Shown here: positions 57,354 through 64,000 of the stretch, piece after piece | How the letters are laid out: each line of letters begins with the position of its first letter | Position numbering within the stretch: position 1 is the stretch's first letter | NCBI RefSeq assembly: GCF_016862575.1 | Contig: NZ_BONF01000019.1 | Location: 1 to 64,000 of the forward strand | From: Catellatospora bangladeshensis | GTDB lineage: Bacteria > Actinomycetota > Actinomycetes > Mycobacteriales > Micromonosporaceae | Length of the DNA stretch: 64,000 bases | Direction of reading: 5' to 3' | The notes under the pieces: model-generated | The model's input: only the letters and a program-made list of their open reading frames with translations | Told to the model about the DNA's origin: nothing | Databases searched by the model: none | Translations under genes and position numbers: made by a program

Positions 57354-57962
57354 TCAGGAGATCTTCTTCAGCGGCATGGCGAAGAAGCCGTTGTTCAGCG
57401 TCGCCGTGCCACCCGAGCAGGTGTAGGCCAGGGTGCCCTTGGACAGGTCGAGGTTGCCGTCGTAGCCGCCCGTGGTCGTCGGCGTCTCGACGCCGTTGAG
57501 GACCACGACGGTCTTCGTGGAGATCTTCCCGCCGGGCATCACACCCGTGATCTTCCCGTCCTTGGCGTGGTACTCGGTGCTGGTCGCGGAGCCGTTCACG
57601 GTGTTCTTGCCGACGGCCTTCGAGCCGGAGATCTCCATGGTGAGCGAGAAGACCACGTCGTCGTACGTGATGGTCATCTGGTCGCCGAACTCCAGCGTGA
57701 GGTTGCCGGTGCCGGAGCCGGTCGCGTTCGTCATGCCGCCCATCTTGGACACGTTCTTGGCCATGGCGTCGACGTCGGCCGACCACTTGCCGGCCAGGCA
57801 GGCGTCGCGGTCGCCGGCGGCGGGCGGGTCGGCGGCGGCGATGGTCGCGCCCGTGGTGCCGCTGGGCGCCGGGGAGGTGGCGGAGGGGGTCTCGCCCGTG
57901 CAGGCGGCGGTGGCGAGCGCGGTCGCGAGGACCAGTGCGGCGAGGGGTGCCCGGAGCGTCAT
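57354..57962 (-). CDS. Lipoprotein of unknown function
   Basis: 202 aa. Signal peptide with lipobox ATAAC (Cys about residue 21), then a Ser/Thr/Pro-rich linker to about 50. The rest looks like a small beta-barrel: ACLAGKWSADVDAM, TLEFGDQMTITYDDV and TVVVLNGVETPTTTGGYDG, then a C-terminal ATLNNGFFAMPLKK. Reminiscent of lipocalin-like lipoproteins (ClxGxW start) but the family is not certain. An in-frame upstream start at 57998 would spoil the signal peptide. Confidence 0.75.
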   Translation of the reverse strand: MTLRAPLAALVLATALATAACTGETPSATSPAPSGTTGATIAAADPPAAGDRDACLAGKWSADVDAMAKNVSKMGGMTNATGSGTGNLTLEFGDQMTITYDDVVFSLTMEISGSKAVGKNTVNGSATSTEYHAKDGKITGVMPGGKISTKTVVVLNGVETPTTTGGYDGNLDLSKGTLAYTCSGGTATLNNGFFAMPLKKIS

Positions 57963-58030
57963 GGCCGAAATGCTGCCGACCACCCGCCACCAAATCAAGA
58001 TCCAGCACTGACAACTAGCCGACGACAGAA

Positions 58031-58084
58031 GGTTAGGAAGGGCACCTTCTTATACATATAGCGATAAGAAGGTGCCCTTCCTTT
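58031..58084. repeat. Hairpin repeat family C, copy 2 (also terminator of the chitinase gene)
   Basis: AGGAAGGGCACCTTCTTAT and ATAAGAAGGTGCCCTTCCTT surround a loop of about 10 bases. Nearly the same arms as at 7020-7070 with a different loop, and again right behind a stop codon of a minus-strand gene. Confidence 0.85.
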
Positions 58085-58086
58085 CG

Positions 58087-60012
58087 TCACGGCATGGTGA
58101 CGAGGTGGTTGTGGACGGTGTTGGCGAAGTTGTAGCCGTTGGACGCGTCCCAGTTGATCGACCACGTCATGGCGCCGCGGATGGAGGGCCAGCGCGCGGG
58201 CGGGACGAAGCTGCCGCAGTTGGTGCCGGCCGCCAGGCAGTTGAGCGCGTTGTTGACGACGGTCGGGCTGACGTAGCCGCCGCCTGCCGCCTGGGTGGTG
58301 GCGGGCAGGCCGAGCGCGATCTGGTCCGGCCGCAGCGCGCTCTGCAGCTGGATGCAGGCGAGCGCGGTGAGGAAGTTGATCGTGGCCTGCGAGTACGCGA
58401 ACTGCTGGTCACAGCCCAGCATGCTGCCCGAGTTGTAGAACTGGGTGTGCACGATGGTCAGGATGTCCTTGATGGCCAGCGCCAGGCTGAAGTAGCCCGC
58501 CCCGGTCGACTGCATGTCGATCGTCTGCGGCGCCATCGTGATGATCAGGCCGCTGCCCACGCGCGAGCGCAGGTTGCGCAGCGCCTGCTCCATGTACGTG
58601 GCGTTGAGGCCGTTCTCCAGGTCGATGTCGACGCCGTTGAAGCCGTACTCGGTGATCAGGTTGTAGAGGGTGTTGGCGAAGTTGGTCGCGGCCGCCGAGC
58701 TGCTGACCGAGACGCTGCCCAGCTCGCCGCCGACGGACAGGATCACCTTCTGGTTGCGCGACTTCAGCGTGGCCACGTCCGCCTTGAACTGCGCGGCGGT
58801 GTAGCCGCCCAGCGCGGAGGAGAGCCCCGCGTCCACGTGGAAGCTCACCGCGCCGGGCGTGCCGGCGACCGCGTCGGCGAAGGCGACCGCGACGATGTCG
58901 TACGTGGTCGGCACCGACGACAGGCGCAGCGGGGTGGCCCCGTTGACGAAGTTCTGCCAGTACCCGGTGAGCAGGTGCTTGGGCAGGGTGCCGGTGGTGC
59001 AGCCGGTGGTGGTGCCGGACACGGTCGCCGCGGCCGACTCGCCGGTGCCGTTGTAGGCGCGCACCGTGTACGTGTGGCTGGAGCAGGTGCCCAGGCCGGA
59101 CAGCGTGGCGGCCAGGCCGGTGACGGTGGTGCGCAGGGTGCTGCCCTCGTACACGCGGTAGCCGGTGACGGTGCCGGAAGAGGCGTTCCAGGCCAGCGAC
59201 AGCGAGGTGTCGGTGGCGCCGGTGACCCGGAAGTCGCCGGGCACGCCGGGCACGCCGGTGCCGCAGCCGGTGGTGGTCACCGTGACGGAGCCGGAGCGGG
59301 CCGACTCGCCCGCGCTGTTGTACGCGGCGACCGAGTACGTGTGCGTGGTGCATGCGCCCAGGCCGCTGATGGTGGCCGAGGTGCCGGTGGGCGAGGAGAC
59401 GACGGTGCTGCCCTCGTACACCCGGTAGCCGCTCACGGTGCCGGAGGAGGCGCCCCAGGACAGGGCGACCGAGGTGTTGGTGATCGAGCCGGCCGACGGG
59501 TTGCCGGGCGCGCCCGGGACCTGCGGCCCGGTGCCGCCCTGCCCCTGCAGCGAGATGTCGTCGGCGAAATAGGTGCCCTGGCCGTACCAGCCGTGCAGGT
59601 ACACCTGGATCGAGCTGCTGGCGGCGGTGAAGGTCAGGGTGAGCTGGGTCCAGTTGGCCGCGCTCGGGGTCCAGGTGGCAGTGCCGCCGTTCACGCCGAG
59701 GTAGACGTAGTTGCCCCGCACCCACGCCGACAGCGTGTACTGGGTGCCGGACACCACGGACACGGTCTGCGTGCACTTGGCGTTGTCGGCGGCGCTGGCG
59801 GCGCCCTGCAGCGCCTTGGTGCCGGTGCGGACCGGGGTCGACACCACGCTGCCGAGCCCGCCGGTGCAGCTCCACGGGGAGAGCGAACCCGACTCCAGAC
59901 CACCGTTGACGAGCACCTCGGCGGCGCTGGCGGGGGTCTGCAGGGCGGTGACGGCAAGGGCGGCGACCAGGGCGGTCGCGGCGGCCGCGGCGGCGGCGCG
60001 CAATCTGTTCAT
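58087..60012 (-). CDS. Secreted GH18 chitinase with CBM and two FN3 domains
   Basis: 641 aa. Signal peptide about 1-31. N-terminal carbohydrate-binding beta-sandwich (about 32-155, NGGLESGSLSPWSCTGG and GTYFADDISLQ). Two fibronectin III repeats (about 165-250 and 257-340; GYRVYEGSTVVSS and GYRVYEGSTLRTT). GH18 domain about 348-641 with KVILSVGGE and the catalytic motif FNGVDIDLEN (D-x-D-x-E, Glu acid), then ITMAPQT and the end MTWSINWDA. Endo-chitinase of the ChiC/bacterial class. No DasR-type operator (ACTGGTCTAGACCAGT) was seen; an AT-rich inverted repeat lies upstream instead. Confidence 0.93.
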   Translation of the reverse strand: MNRLRAAAAAAATALVAALAVTALQTPASAAEVLVNGGLESGSLSPWSCTGGLGSVVSTPVRTGTKALQGAASAADNAKCTQTVSVVSGTQYTLSAWVRGNYVYLGVNGGTATWTPSAANWTQLTLTFTAASSSIQVYLHGWYGQGTYFADDISLQGQGGTGPQVPGAPGNPSAGSITNTSVALSWGASSGTVSGYRVYEGSTVVSSPTGTSATISGLGACTTHTYSVAAYNSAGESARSGSVTVTTTGCGTGVPGVPGDFRVTGATDTSLSLAWNASSGTVTGYRVYEGSTLRTTVTGLAATLSGLGTCSSHTYTVRAYNGTGESAAATVSGTTTGCTTGTLPKHLLTGYWQNFVNGATPLRLSSVPTTYDIVAVAFADAVAGTPGAVSFHVDAGLSSALGGYTAAQFKADVATLKSRNQKVILSVGGELGSVSVSSSAAATNFANTLYNLITEYGFNGVDIDLENGLNATYMEQALRNLRSRVGSGLIITMAPQTIDMQSTGAGYFSLALAIKDILTIVHTQFYNSGSMLGCDQQFAYSQATINFLTALACIQLQSALRPDQIALGLPATTQAAGGGYVSPTVVNNALNCLAAGTNCGSFVPPARWPSIRGAMTWSINWDASNGYNFANTVHNHLVTMP

Positions 60013-60075
60013 ATCGAGCTGCTCCGTTCTGAGGACGGGGAGCATGGAGGGTTCCTGGATCGTCGCCGCTCGATA

Positions 60076-60104
60076 ATTAACAGTCAATAAGCCTTACTAT
60101 TAAT
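60076..60104. promoter_or_regulatory. AT-rich inverted repeat upstream of the chitinase gene
   Basis: ATTAACAGT (60076-60084) and ACTATTAAT (60096-60104) are complementary except for one position, with an 11-base spacer. On the minus strand TTGACT sits inside it. It lies 64-92 bases before the start codon and probably includes the promoter and a regulator site. Confidence 0.5.
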
Positions 60105-60132
60105 TCCCACATACCGAGAATCGGGGGTATGC

Positions 60133-60167
60133 CGAAGGCCCGCTCGCAGGAAGCGAACGGGCCTTCG
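60133..60167 (-). terminator. Hairpin terminator after the DivIVA-like gene
   Basis: CGAAGGCCCG(C/T)TCGC pairs with GCGAACGGGCCTTCG around a 5-base loop, 10 bases after the stop of the minus-strand gene. Confidence 0.85.
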
Positions 60168-60177
60168 TGAGCTGCTG

Positions 60178-61647
60178 CTACTCGGCGCCGACCCGCTCCT
60201 CCGCCGCGCGCTGCACGGGGATCGGGTGGCCGTTGTGGCGGCCGTTGTGCTCGGCGTGCCGCTGCTCCTCGTGCTCGGCGCCCTGACCCTGCTCGTACTC
60301 CTCGTGCTGCTCGGCGGCGGGCTCCTCGCGCTCGTCGTGCAGCGGGTGGCCGTCGTGCGGCTGGTGCGCCTCCGGCTCGTCCTGCTCCTCGTGGGCGGCG
60401 TCGAGCGCCTCGGCGACGATCTCGGCGGCGACGTGCTCGGCGATGTCCGGCACCACGGCCGCGGCCACGTCCTCGACGTCGACCTCCGCCGCGGAGTGCC
60501 GCGCGGAGCCCTGCTGGCGCACCTGCACCCGCGGGTACTCCCCCGTCTCCACGCCACCGACGGCGGCGGCCATCACGGCGGCGGCGGCCAGGTTGGCCAC
60601 CCGCTCGGCCTCACGCTGCACCCGGGCGCGCACCGCGACGGCGTGGCGCTCGGCCGACTCGGCCGCGCGGCGCGCCTCGTCCAGGCGCTGCATCTCGGTG
60701 TGCAGGTCCTTGTTGATCTCGGACAGGCGCTGCTGGAGCTGGGCCACCTCACGCTCGGCGACGGCGCCCTCCTGGCGCGACTGCACCAGGCGCTGCTGCG
60801 CGATGTCCAGCTCGGCCTGCAACTGGGCCAGCGCCTGGCGGCGGGCCCGGATCTCCTGCTGCACCACGGTCAGCTGCTGCTGGTGCGCGGCGTTCTGGTC
60901 GTCGGCGCGGCGGCGCAGGTCGGTGGCGTACTGCTGGGCCTCGGCCTGCAGCGCGGCGTTCTTCTGGTTGGTGGCGGTGCGCTGCCCGGCGATCTCCCGC
61001 TCGGCGCTGGACCGCAGCTCGCCGAGCTCGCGCTCGACATTGGCCTTCCACTGCGAGATCTCCTGCTGGGTCTGCGCCCGCGCCGCCTCGATCTCCTGCT
61101 GCATGCGCACCCGGGCCGCCTCGACCATCGCCTCGGCCTCGGCCTGGGCGTGCTCGGCCTGCTGGGCGTTTGCCTCCTGCACCCGCTTCAGCTCGTGCTC
61201 GGCGCGCTCCATGGCGGCCTCGCTGTCGGCCCGCATCCGGTCGGCCCGCTCCTGTGCCTCGGCGAGGATCTTCTCCGCCTCGGCCTTGTGGTGCTGCATC
61301 TGCTGCGCCGTGGTGGTGGTGATCTGCTCGGCCTGCTTCTCGGCCAGGTCGAGGATCTGGTCCACCATCGGGCCCAGGTGGCGGAACGAGGCCCGCTCCA
61401 CCTGCGGCGGGCGCTGGCGCAGCTCGGCCAGCTCGGCCAGGTCGGTGTGCTGCCGCTTGAGCCGCTCGGTCAGCTCGCGGACCTGCACTACGGCGCGCTC
61501 GCGCTCGGCCGACAGCGTCGACATCTCGCTGTCGAGCTGCGCGAGGTAGTGGTCGACCTGGCGCTTGTCGTACCCGCGCAGGGTGACCTCGAAGTTCGGC
61601 CGTGCGGCCAGGTCGTCACGCTGGCCGTGCTGCTCGCCCAGAGACAT
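60178..61647 (-). CDS. DivIVA-domain coiled-coil protein (Scy/FilP-like)
   Basis: 489 aa. The N-terminal DivIVA-like membrane-targeting segment is FEVTLRGYDKRQVDHYLAQL (about residues 19-38). A very long Glu/Gln/Ala-rich coiled coil runs from about 40 to 350 (heptads such as AEQITTTTAQQMQHHKAEAE), followed by an acidic His/Glu/Gln-rich disordered tail with HEEQDEPEAHQPHDGHPLHD. Such proteins organise polar growth and the cytoskeleton in mycelial actinobacteria. ATG preceded by GGAGGATGACGT. Transcribed alone, divergent from a ribbon-helix-helix regulator. Confidence 0.9.
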   Translation of the reverse strand: MSLGEQHGQRDDLAARPNFEVTLRGYDKRQVDHYLAQLDSEMSTLSAERERAVVQVRELTERLKRQHTDLAELAELRQRPPQVERASFRHLGPMVDQILDLAEKQAEQITTTTAQQMQHHKAEAEKILAEAQERADRMRADSEAAMERAEHELKRVQEANAQQAEHAQAEAEAMVEAARVRMQQEIEAARAQTQQEISQWKANVERELGELRSSAEREIAGQRTATNQKNAALQAEAQQYATDLRRRADDQNAAHQQQLTVVQQEIRARRQALAQLQAELDIAQQRLVQSRQEGAVAEREVAQLQQRLSEINKDLHTEMQRLDEARRAAESAERHAVAVRARVQREAERVANLAAAAVMAAAVGGVETGEYPRVQVRQQGSARHSAAEVDVEDVAAAVVPDIAEHVAAEIVAEALDAAHEEQDEPEAHQPHDGHPLHDEREEPAAEQHEEYEQGQGAEHEEQRHAEHNGRHNGHPIPVQRAAEERVGAE

Positions 61648-61837
61648 ACGTCATCCTCCATAGATCGCGAAAGCGATGCCGGCGGATGAGCCATGCCACG
61701 CGGGGGTACGCGGCATGGCCGACGGACCCACCGCCCGCCTGCACATCCGGAGAGGGTATCGGCGACCCCCGTGGCTCGTCACCCTGCCCCGGGTACCTCA
61801 ACCTCCGACGATCAGCTGAACCTGCGACGACGCCACC

Positions 61838-61901
61838 GATGACACCATGGCGCGCCATAATGGTTGCACGTGGTGCCATGATGATGCCATAGTGATGCCA
61901 T
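61838..61901 (+). promoter_or_regulatory. TGCCAT iterons before the ribbon-helix-helix gene
   Basis: TGCCAT occurs at 61874-61879, 61885-61890 and 61896-61901, exactly 11 bases apart, and a related ACCATGGCGCGCCAT lies at 61843-61857. The last copy covers the start codon. Evenly phased short repeats are typical of ribbon-helix-helix operators and suggest autorepression. Confidence 0.65.
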
Positions 61902-62403
61902 GGACCTGACGCCGTATGTCGAGAAGCTGCGCGCCGAGCTGGCCGTCGCCGCCGAGGCCGGTGGCGCGGAGGCCCGCGCGCTGGCCGAGCGCCTCACCGC
62001 CCCGCTGGAGTCGGCCATCCGGCTCACCCTGCTGGAGGCCCTGTCCGCCGCGGCCGACGAGATCACCCGGGACCTGGCTCCCGGCTCCGTCGACGTACGG
62101 CTGCGCGGGGTGAACCCCGGCTTCGTGGTGCACCTGCCGCAGGCCGAGCCCGAGACCGCGCCGGCCGCCCCGGCCCCCGCCTGGGACGAGGCCGCCGGCG
62201 GCGCCGCCACCTCGCGGATCAACCTGCGCCTGCCCGACGACCTGAAGACCCGCATCGAGGAGGCCGCCGGGCGCGAACGCCTGTCGGTCAACACCTGGCT
62301 GGTGCGGGCCGCCGCGGGCGCCCTGGACGGACCCGCCGAACGGCGCGGCACGGCCGAACGCGGCCCCGACCTCGGCCAGCGCTTCACGGGCTGGGTGCGC
62401 TAG
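61900..62403 (+). CDS. Ribbon-helix-helix (Arc/HicB-type) regulator
   Basis: 167 aa. The C-terminal RHH motif is SRINLRLPDDLKTRIEEAAG and RERLSVNTWLVRAAAGALDG (about residues 105-146), with the strand INLRLP that reads the major groove. The N-terminal 80 residues are helical followed by a strand VDVRLRGVNPGFVVHL and a Pro/Ala linker. It lies directly before a DUF4097 gene and a DrrA-type ABC ATPase on the same strand and probably controls them as well as itself. Confidence 0.85.
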   Translation: MDLTPYVEKLRAELAVAAEAGGAEARALAERLTAPLESAIRLTLLEALSAAADEITRDLAPGSVDVRLRGVNPGFVVHLPQAEPETAPAAPAPAWDEAAGGAATSRINLRLPDDLKTRIEEAAGRERLSVNTWLVRAAAGALDGPAERRGTAERGPDLGQRFTGWVR

Positions 62404-62493
62404 CCCGCCGCCCCGACACGCGCTCCGGCGCGCAGACGTACCCGCCGTCCGGCGGCCCCACCTGATCGACCAGACCCGAGGGAGGGCTCCACC

Positions 62494-63330
62494 ATGCCCG
62501 TTTTCGACACCCCGCAGCCCGTCGCCGTGACGCTGAGCCTGCTCGCCGCCGACGTGCGCATCACCGCGGGCGAGCGCACCGACACCGTGGTCGAGGTGCG
62601 CCCGGCCAACAACAGCACCAAGGCCGCCAAGGCCGCCGAGGAGACCCGCGTCGAGTACGCCGACGGCCGGCTGCTGATCCGCACCCCCAAGCACCTCAAC
62701 TCCATGTGGGGCCGCCCCGGCTCCATCGAGGTGGACATCGCGCTGCCCGCCGGTTCGTCGGTGGACGGCGACGCCGGGATCGGCGAGCTGACCGCCGAGG
62801 GCCCGCTCGGGTCGTGCCGCTACCAGAGCGGGTACGGCCGGATCCGGTTCGACGAGACCGGCCCGCTGCGCGCGGAGACCGGCGCGGGCGACATCAGCGC
62901 CGAGCACGTGCTCGGCGACGCCACGGTGTCCACCGGCACCGGGCGGATCCGGCTCGGCCGGGTCGACGGCGACGCCGTGGTCAAGAGCTCCAACGGGGAG
63001 AGCGTGCTCGGCGAGGTCACCGGCCTGGCCCGGATCAACGGCGCGAGCGGCTCCATCACCGTGGAGCGGGCGCTGGGCGGGGTCACCGCGCAGACCGCCC
63101 ACGGGGACATCCGCGTCGGGTCCGCCGTACGCGGCTCGGTGTCGCTGGTGACCGCCGCGGGCCGCCTGGAGATCGGCATCCCGCACGGCACCGCCGCCTG
63201 GCTCGACCTGCGCACCTCCGGCGCGGTCCGCAACTCCCTGGACAGCGCGGCCGGTCCCGCCGAAACCGACGAGCGCGTCGAGGTGCGGGCCCGCACCCAC
63301 TGGGGCGACATCACCATCCACCGATCCTGA
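62494..63330 (+). CDS. DUF4097 family beta-strand repeat protein
   Basis: 278 aa, ATG with GGGAGGG upstream. Made of short repeated strands in a right-handed beta-helix: AGIGELTAEGPLGS, TGAGDISAEHVLGDATVSTG, GRIRLGRVDGDAVVKSSNG and AHGDIRVGSAVRGSVSLVTA. No signal peptide or membrane segment. Proteins of this family often sit in operons with ABC transporters, as here, where a DrrA-type ATPase gene follows after 12 bases. Function unknown. Confidence 0.88.
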   Translation: MPVFDTPQPVAVTLSLLAADVRITAGERTDTVVEVRPANNSTKAAKAAEETRVEYADGRLLIRTPKHLNSMWGRPGSIEVDIALPAGSSVDGDAGIGELTAEGPLGSCRYQSGYGRIRFDETGPLRAETGAGDISAEHVLGDATVSTGTGRIRLGRVDGDAVVKSSNGESVLGEVTGLARINGASGSITVERALGGVTAQTAHGDIRVGSAVRGSVSLVTAAGRLEIGIPHGTAAWLDLRTSGAVRNSLDSAAGPAETDERVEVRARTHWGDITIHRS

Positions 63331-63342
63331 GAGGACACCGCC

Positions 63343-64000
63343 ATGCCCACCCCCGCCATCGAGGTACGCGGCCTGCGTAAGGCGTACGGCGCCAAGACCG
63401 TGCTGGCCGGCCTCGACCTGACCGTGCCCGCGGGCACCGTCTACGCCCTGCTCGGCCCGAACGGCGCCGGCAAGACCACCACCGTGCACATCCTGTCCAC
63501 CCTGCTGCGCGCCGACGCGGGCCAGCTGCGGGTGGCCGGGCACGACCCGGCGGCCGACCCCGACGCGGTGCGCGCCGCGATCGGCCTCACCGGCCAGTTC
63601 TCCGCCGTGGACGGCTACCTCACCGCCCGGGAGAACCTGGCCCTCATGGCCGACCTGAACCACCTGGACCGGCGGGAGGGCCGCCGCCGCGTCACCGAAC
63701 TGCTGGCCCGGTTCGACCTCACCGAGGCGGCCGACAAGCCGGTGGTGACCTACTCCGGCGGCATGCGCCGGCGGCTCGACCTGGCGATGACCCTGGTCGG
63801 CGACCCGCGCGTGGTGTTCCTCGACGAGCCGACCACCGGCCTGGACCCGCGCAGCCGCCGCACCATGTGGGACAGCATCCGCGAGCTGGTCGCCGGAGGC
63901 GTCACCATCCTGCTCACCACGCAGTACCTGGAGGAGGCCGACCAGCTCGCCGACCGGGTGGCGGTGCTCGACCACGGCCGCATCGTCGCCGAGGGCACCC
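63343..64000 (+). CDS. DrrA-type ABC transporter ATP-binding protein (3' end outside the window)
   Basis: 219 codons visible. Walker A GPNGAGKTTT (about residues 38-47), Q-loop LTGQFSAVDGYLTARENL (about 82-99), signature YSGGMRRRLDLAMTL (about 137-151) and Walker B VVFLDEPTTGLDPRSRR (about 157-173), H-loop replaced by Q in LTTQYLEEADQLAD. The pattern matches daunorubicin/efflux ATPases of the DrrA/CcmA type, which pair with a membrane protein that should lie just beyond the right edge. Operon with the DUF4097 gene and the RHH regulator. Confidence 0.93.
   Translation, partial: MPTPAIEVRGLRKAYGAKTVLAGLDLTVPAGTVYALLGPNGAGKTTTVHILSTLLRADAGQLRVAGHDPAADPDAVRAAIGLTGQFSAVDGYLTARENLALMADLNHLDRREGRRRVTELLARFDLTEAADKPVVTYSGGMRRRLDLAMTLVGDPRVVFLDEPTTGLDPRSRRTMWDSIRELVAGGVTILLTTQYLEEADQLADRVAVLDHGRIVAEGT

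Noticed and set aside
60013-60132. DasR operator for the chitinase gene
   Set aside because: No ACTGGTCTAGACCAGT-like sequence occurs in the 120 bases upstream; only the AT-rich inverted repeat was found.
61900-62403. Toxin-antitoxin module based on the RHH protein
   Set aside because: The next gene is a DUF4097 beta-helix protein followed by an ABC ATPase; no small toxin gene is present.

Overview
The window is 64 kb of very GC-rich DNA with dense short-spaced genes, many GTG starts, actinobacterial regulators (ECF41 sigma factor, SigB-type STAS, DksA/TraR-like, DivIVA) and a large load of secreted carbohydrate-active proteins. The gene content, and a hairpin repeat (AAGGAAGGGCACC...GGTGCCCTTCC) that I recall from Micromonospora-type genomes, suggest a mycelial actinomycete, most likely Micromonosporaceae. 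I saw no rRNA, tRNA, insertion sequence or CRISPR array.

Layout. 1-9.1 kb: the end of a membrane protein (probably a cation/proton antiporter), DinB, an MFS/ArsR/small membrane protein set, an Asp/Glu racemase-like protein, a bacterial PARG-type macrodomain protein, a divergent MerR/aldo-keto reductase pair, a GntR regulator and an isolated trpBA pair. 9.1-12.1 kb: a winged-helix-like protein with a frameshifted remnant beside it, an M23 peptidase and a TraR/DksA zinc-finger protein. 12.1-30.6 kb: a sugar-use island on the minus strand. It has a CUT2 sugar ABC transporter (binding protein, two permeases, ATPase) and five very large secreted modular proteins: a GH99-like hydrolase, two PQQ-type sugar dehydrogenase-like propellers, a ThuA/DUF1080 protein and a GH95-like alpha/alpha barrel. 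Fascin-like beta-trefoils and F5/8C discoidin domains recur at their C-termini. 30.7-38.7 kb: a seven-gene ebo-type operon, joined by ATGA or TGATG overlaps up to the last gene: inositol-1-phosphate synthase-like, EboC, a sugar isomerase-EboA fusion, EboB, EboE, EboF and a polyprenyl synthase. 39.1-40.3 kb: a second secreted ThuA protein with a trefoil tail. 40.4-42.2 kb: a STAS protein lacking the phospho-serine, translationally coupled to a trehalose-phosphate-synthase-like protein whose catalytic residues are replaced. 42.3-43.8 kb: a CMD-family protein and an ECF41 sigma factor with two face-to-face ECF41 promoters between them. 44.2-51.7 kb: a beta-helix/RTX protein, a quinone-oxidoreductase-like protein, a GH16 beta-1,3-glucanase and several small housekeeping or unknown genes. 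52-55.2 kb: a Ro60 (TROVE) homologue, with a hairpin upstream that could be a Y-like RNA, and an unknown Rossmann-like protein. 55.3-64 kb: SRPBCC/ArsR, a SUFU-domain protein, a lipoprotein, a GH18 chitinase, a DivIVA-like coiled-coil protein, a ribbon-helix-helix regulator with its own iterons, a DUF4097 protein and the start of a DrrA-type ABC ATPase.

How the parts connect. The palindrome TCCTATAGGA occurs three times, each in the promoter region of one sugar-island unit: the ABC transporter, the GH95-like hydrolase, and the second ThuA protein on the far side of the ebo operon. This suggests one local regulator controls degradation of an extracellular glycan and uptake of its sugar. The ebo operon has a different repeated element (AGCAAAAGTT) at its promoter. 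Intergenic spaces hold several families of about 50-62 bp inverted repeats with conserved arms and variable loops, which look like small non-autonomous interspersed elements.
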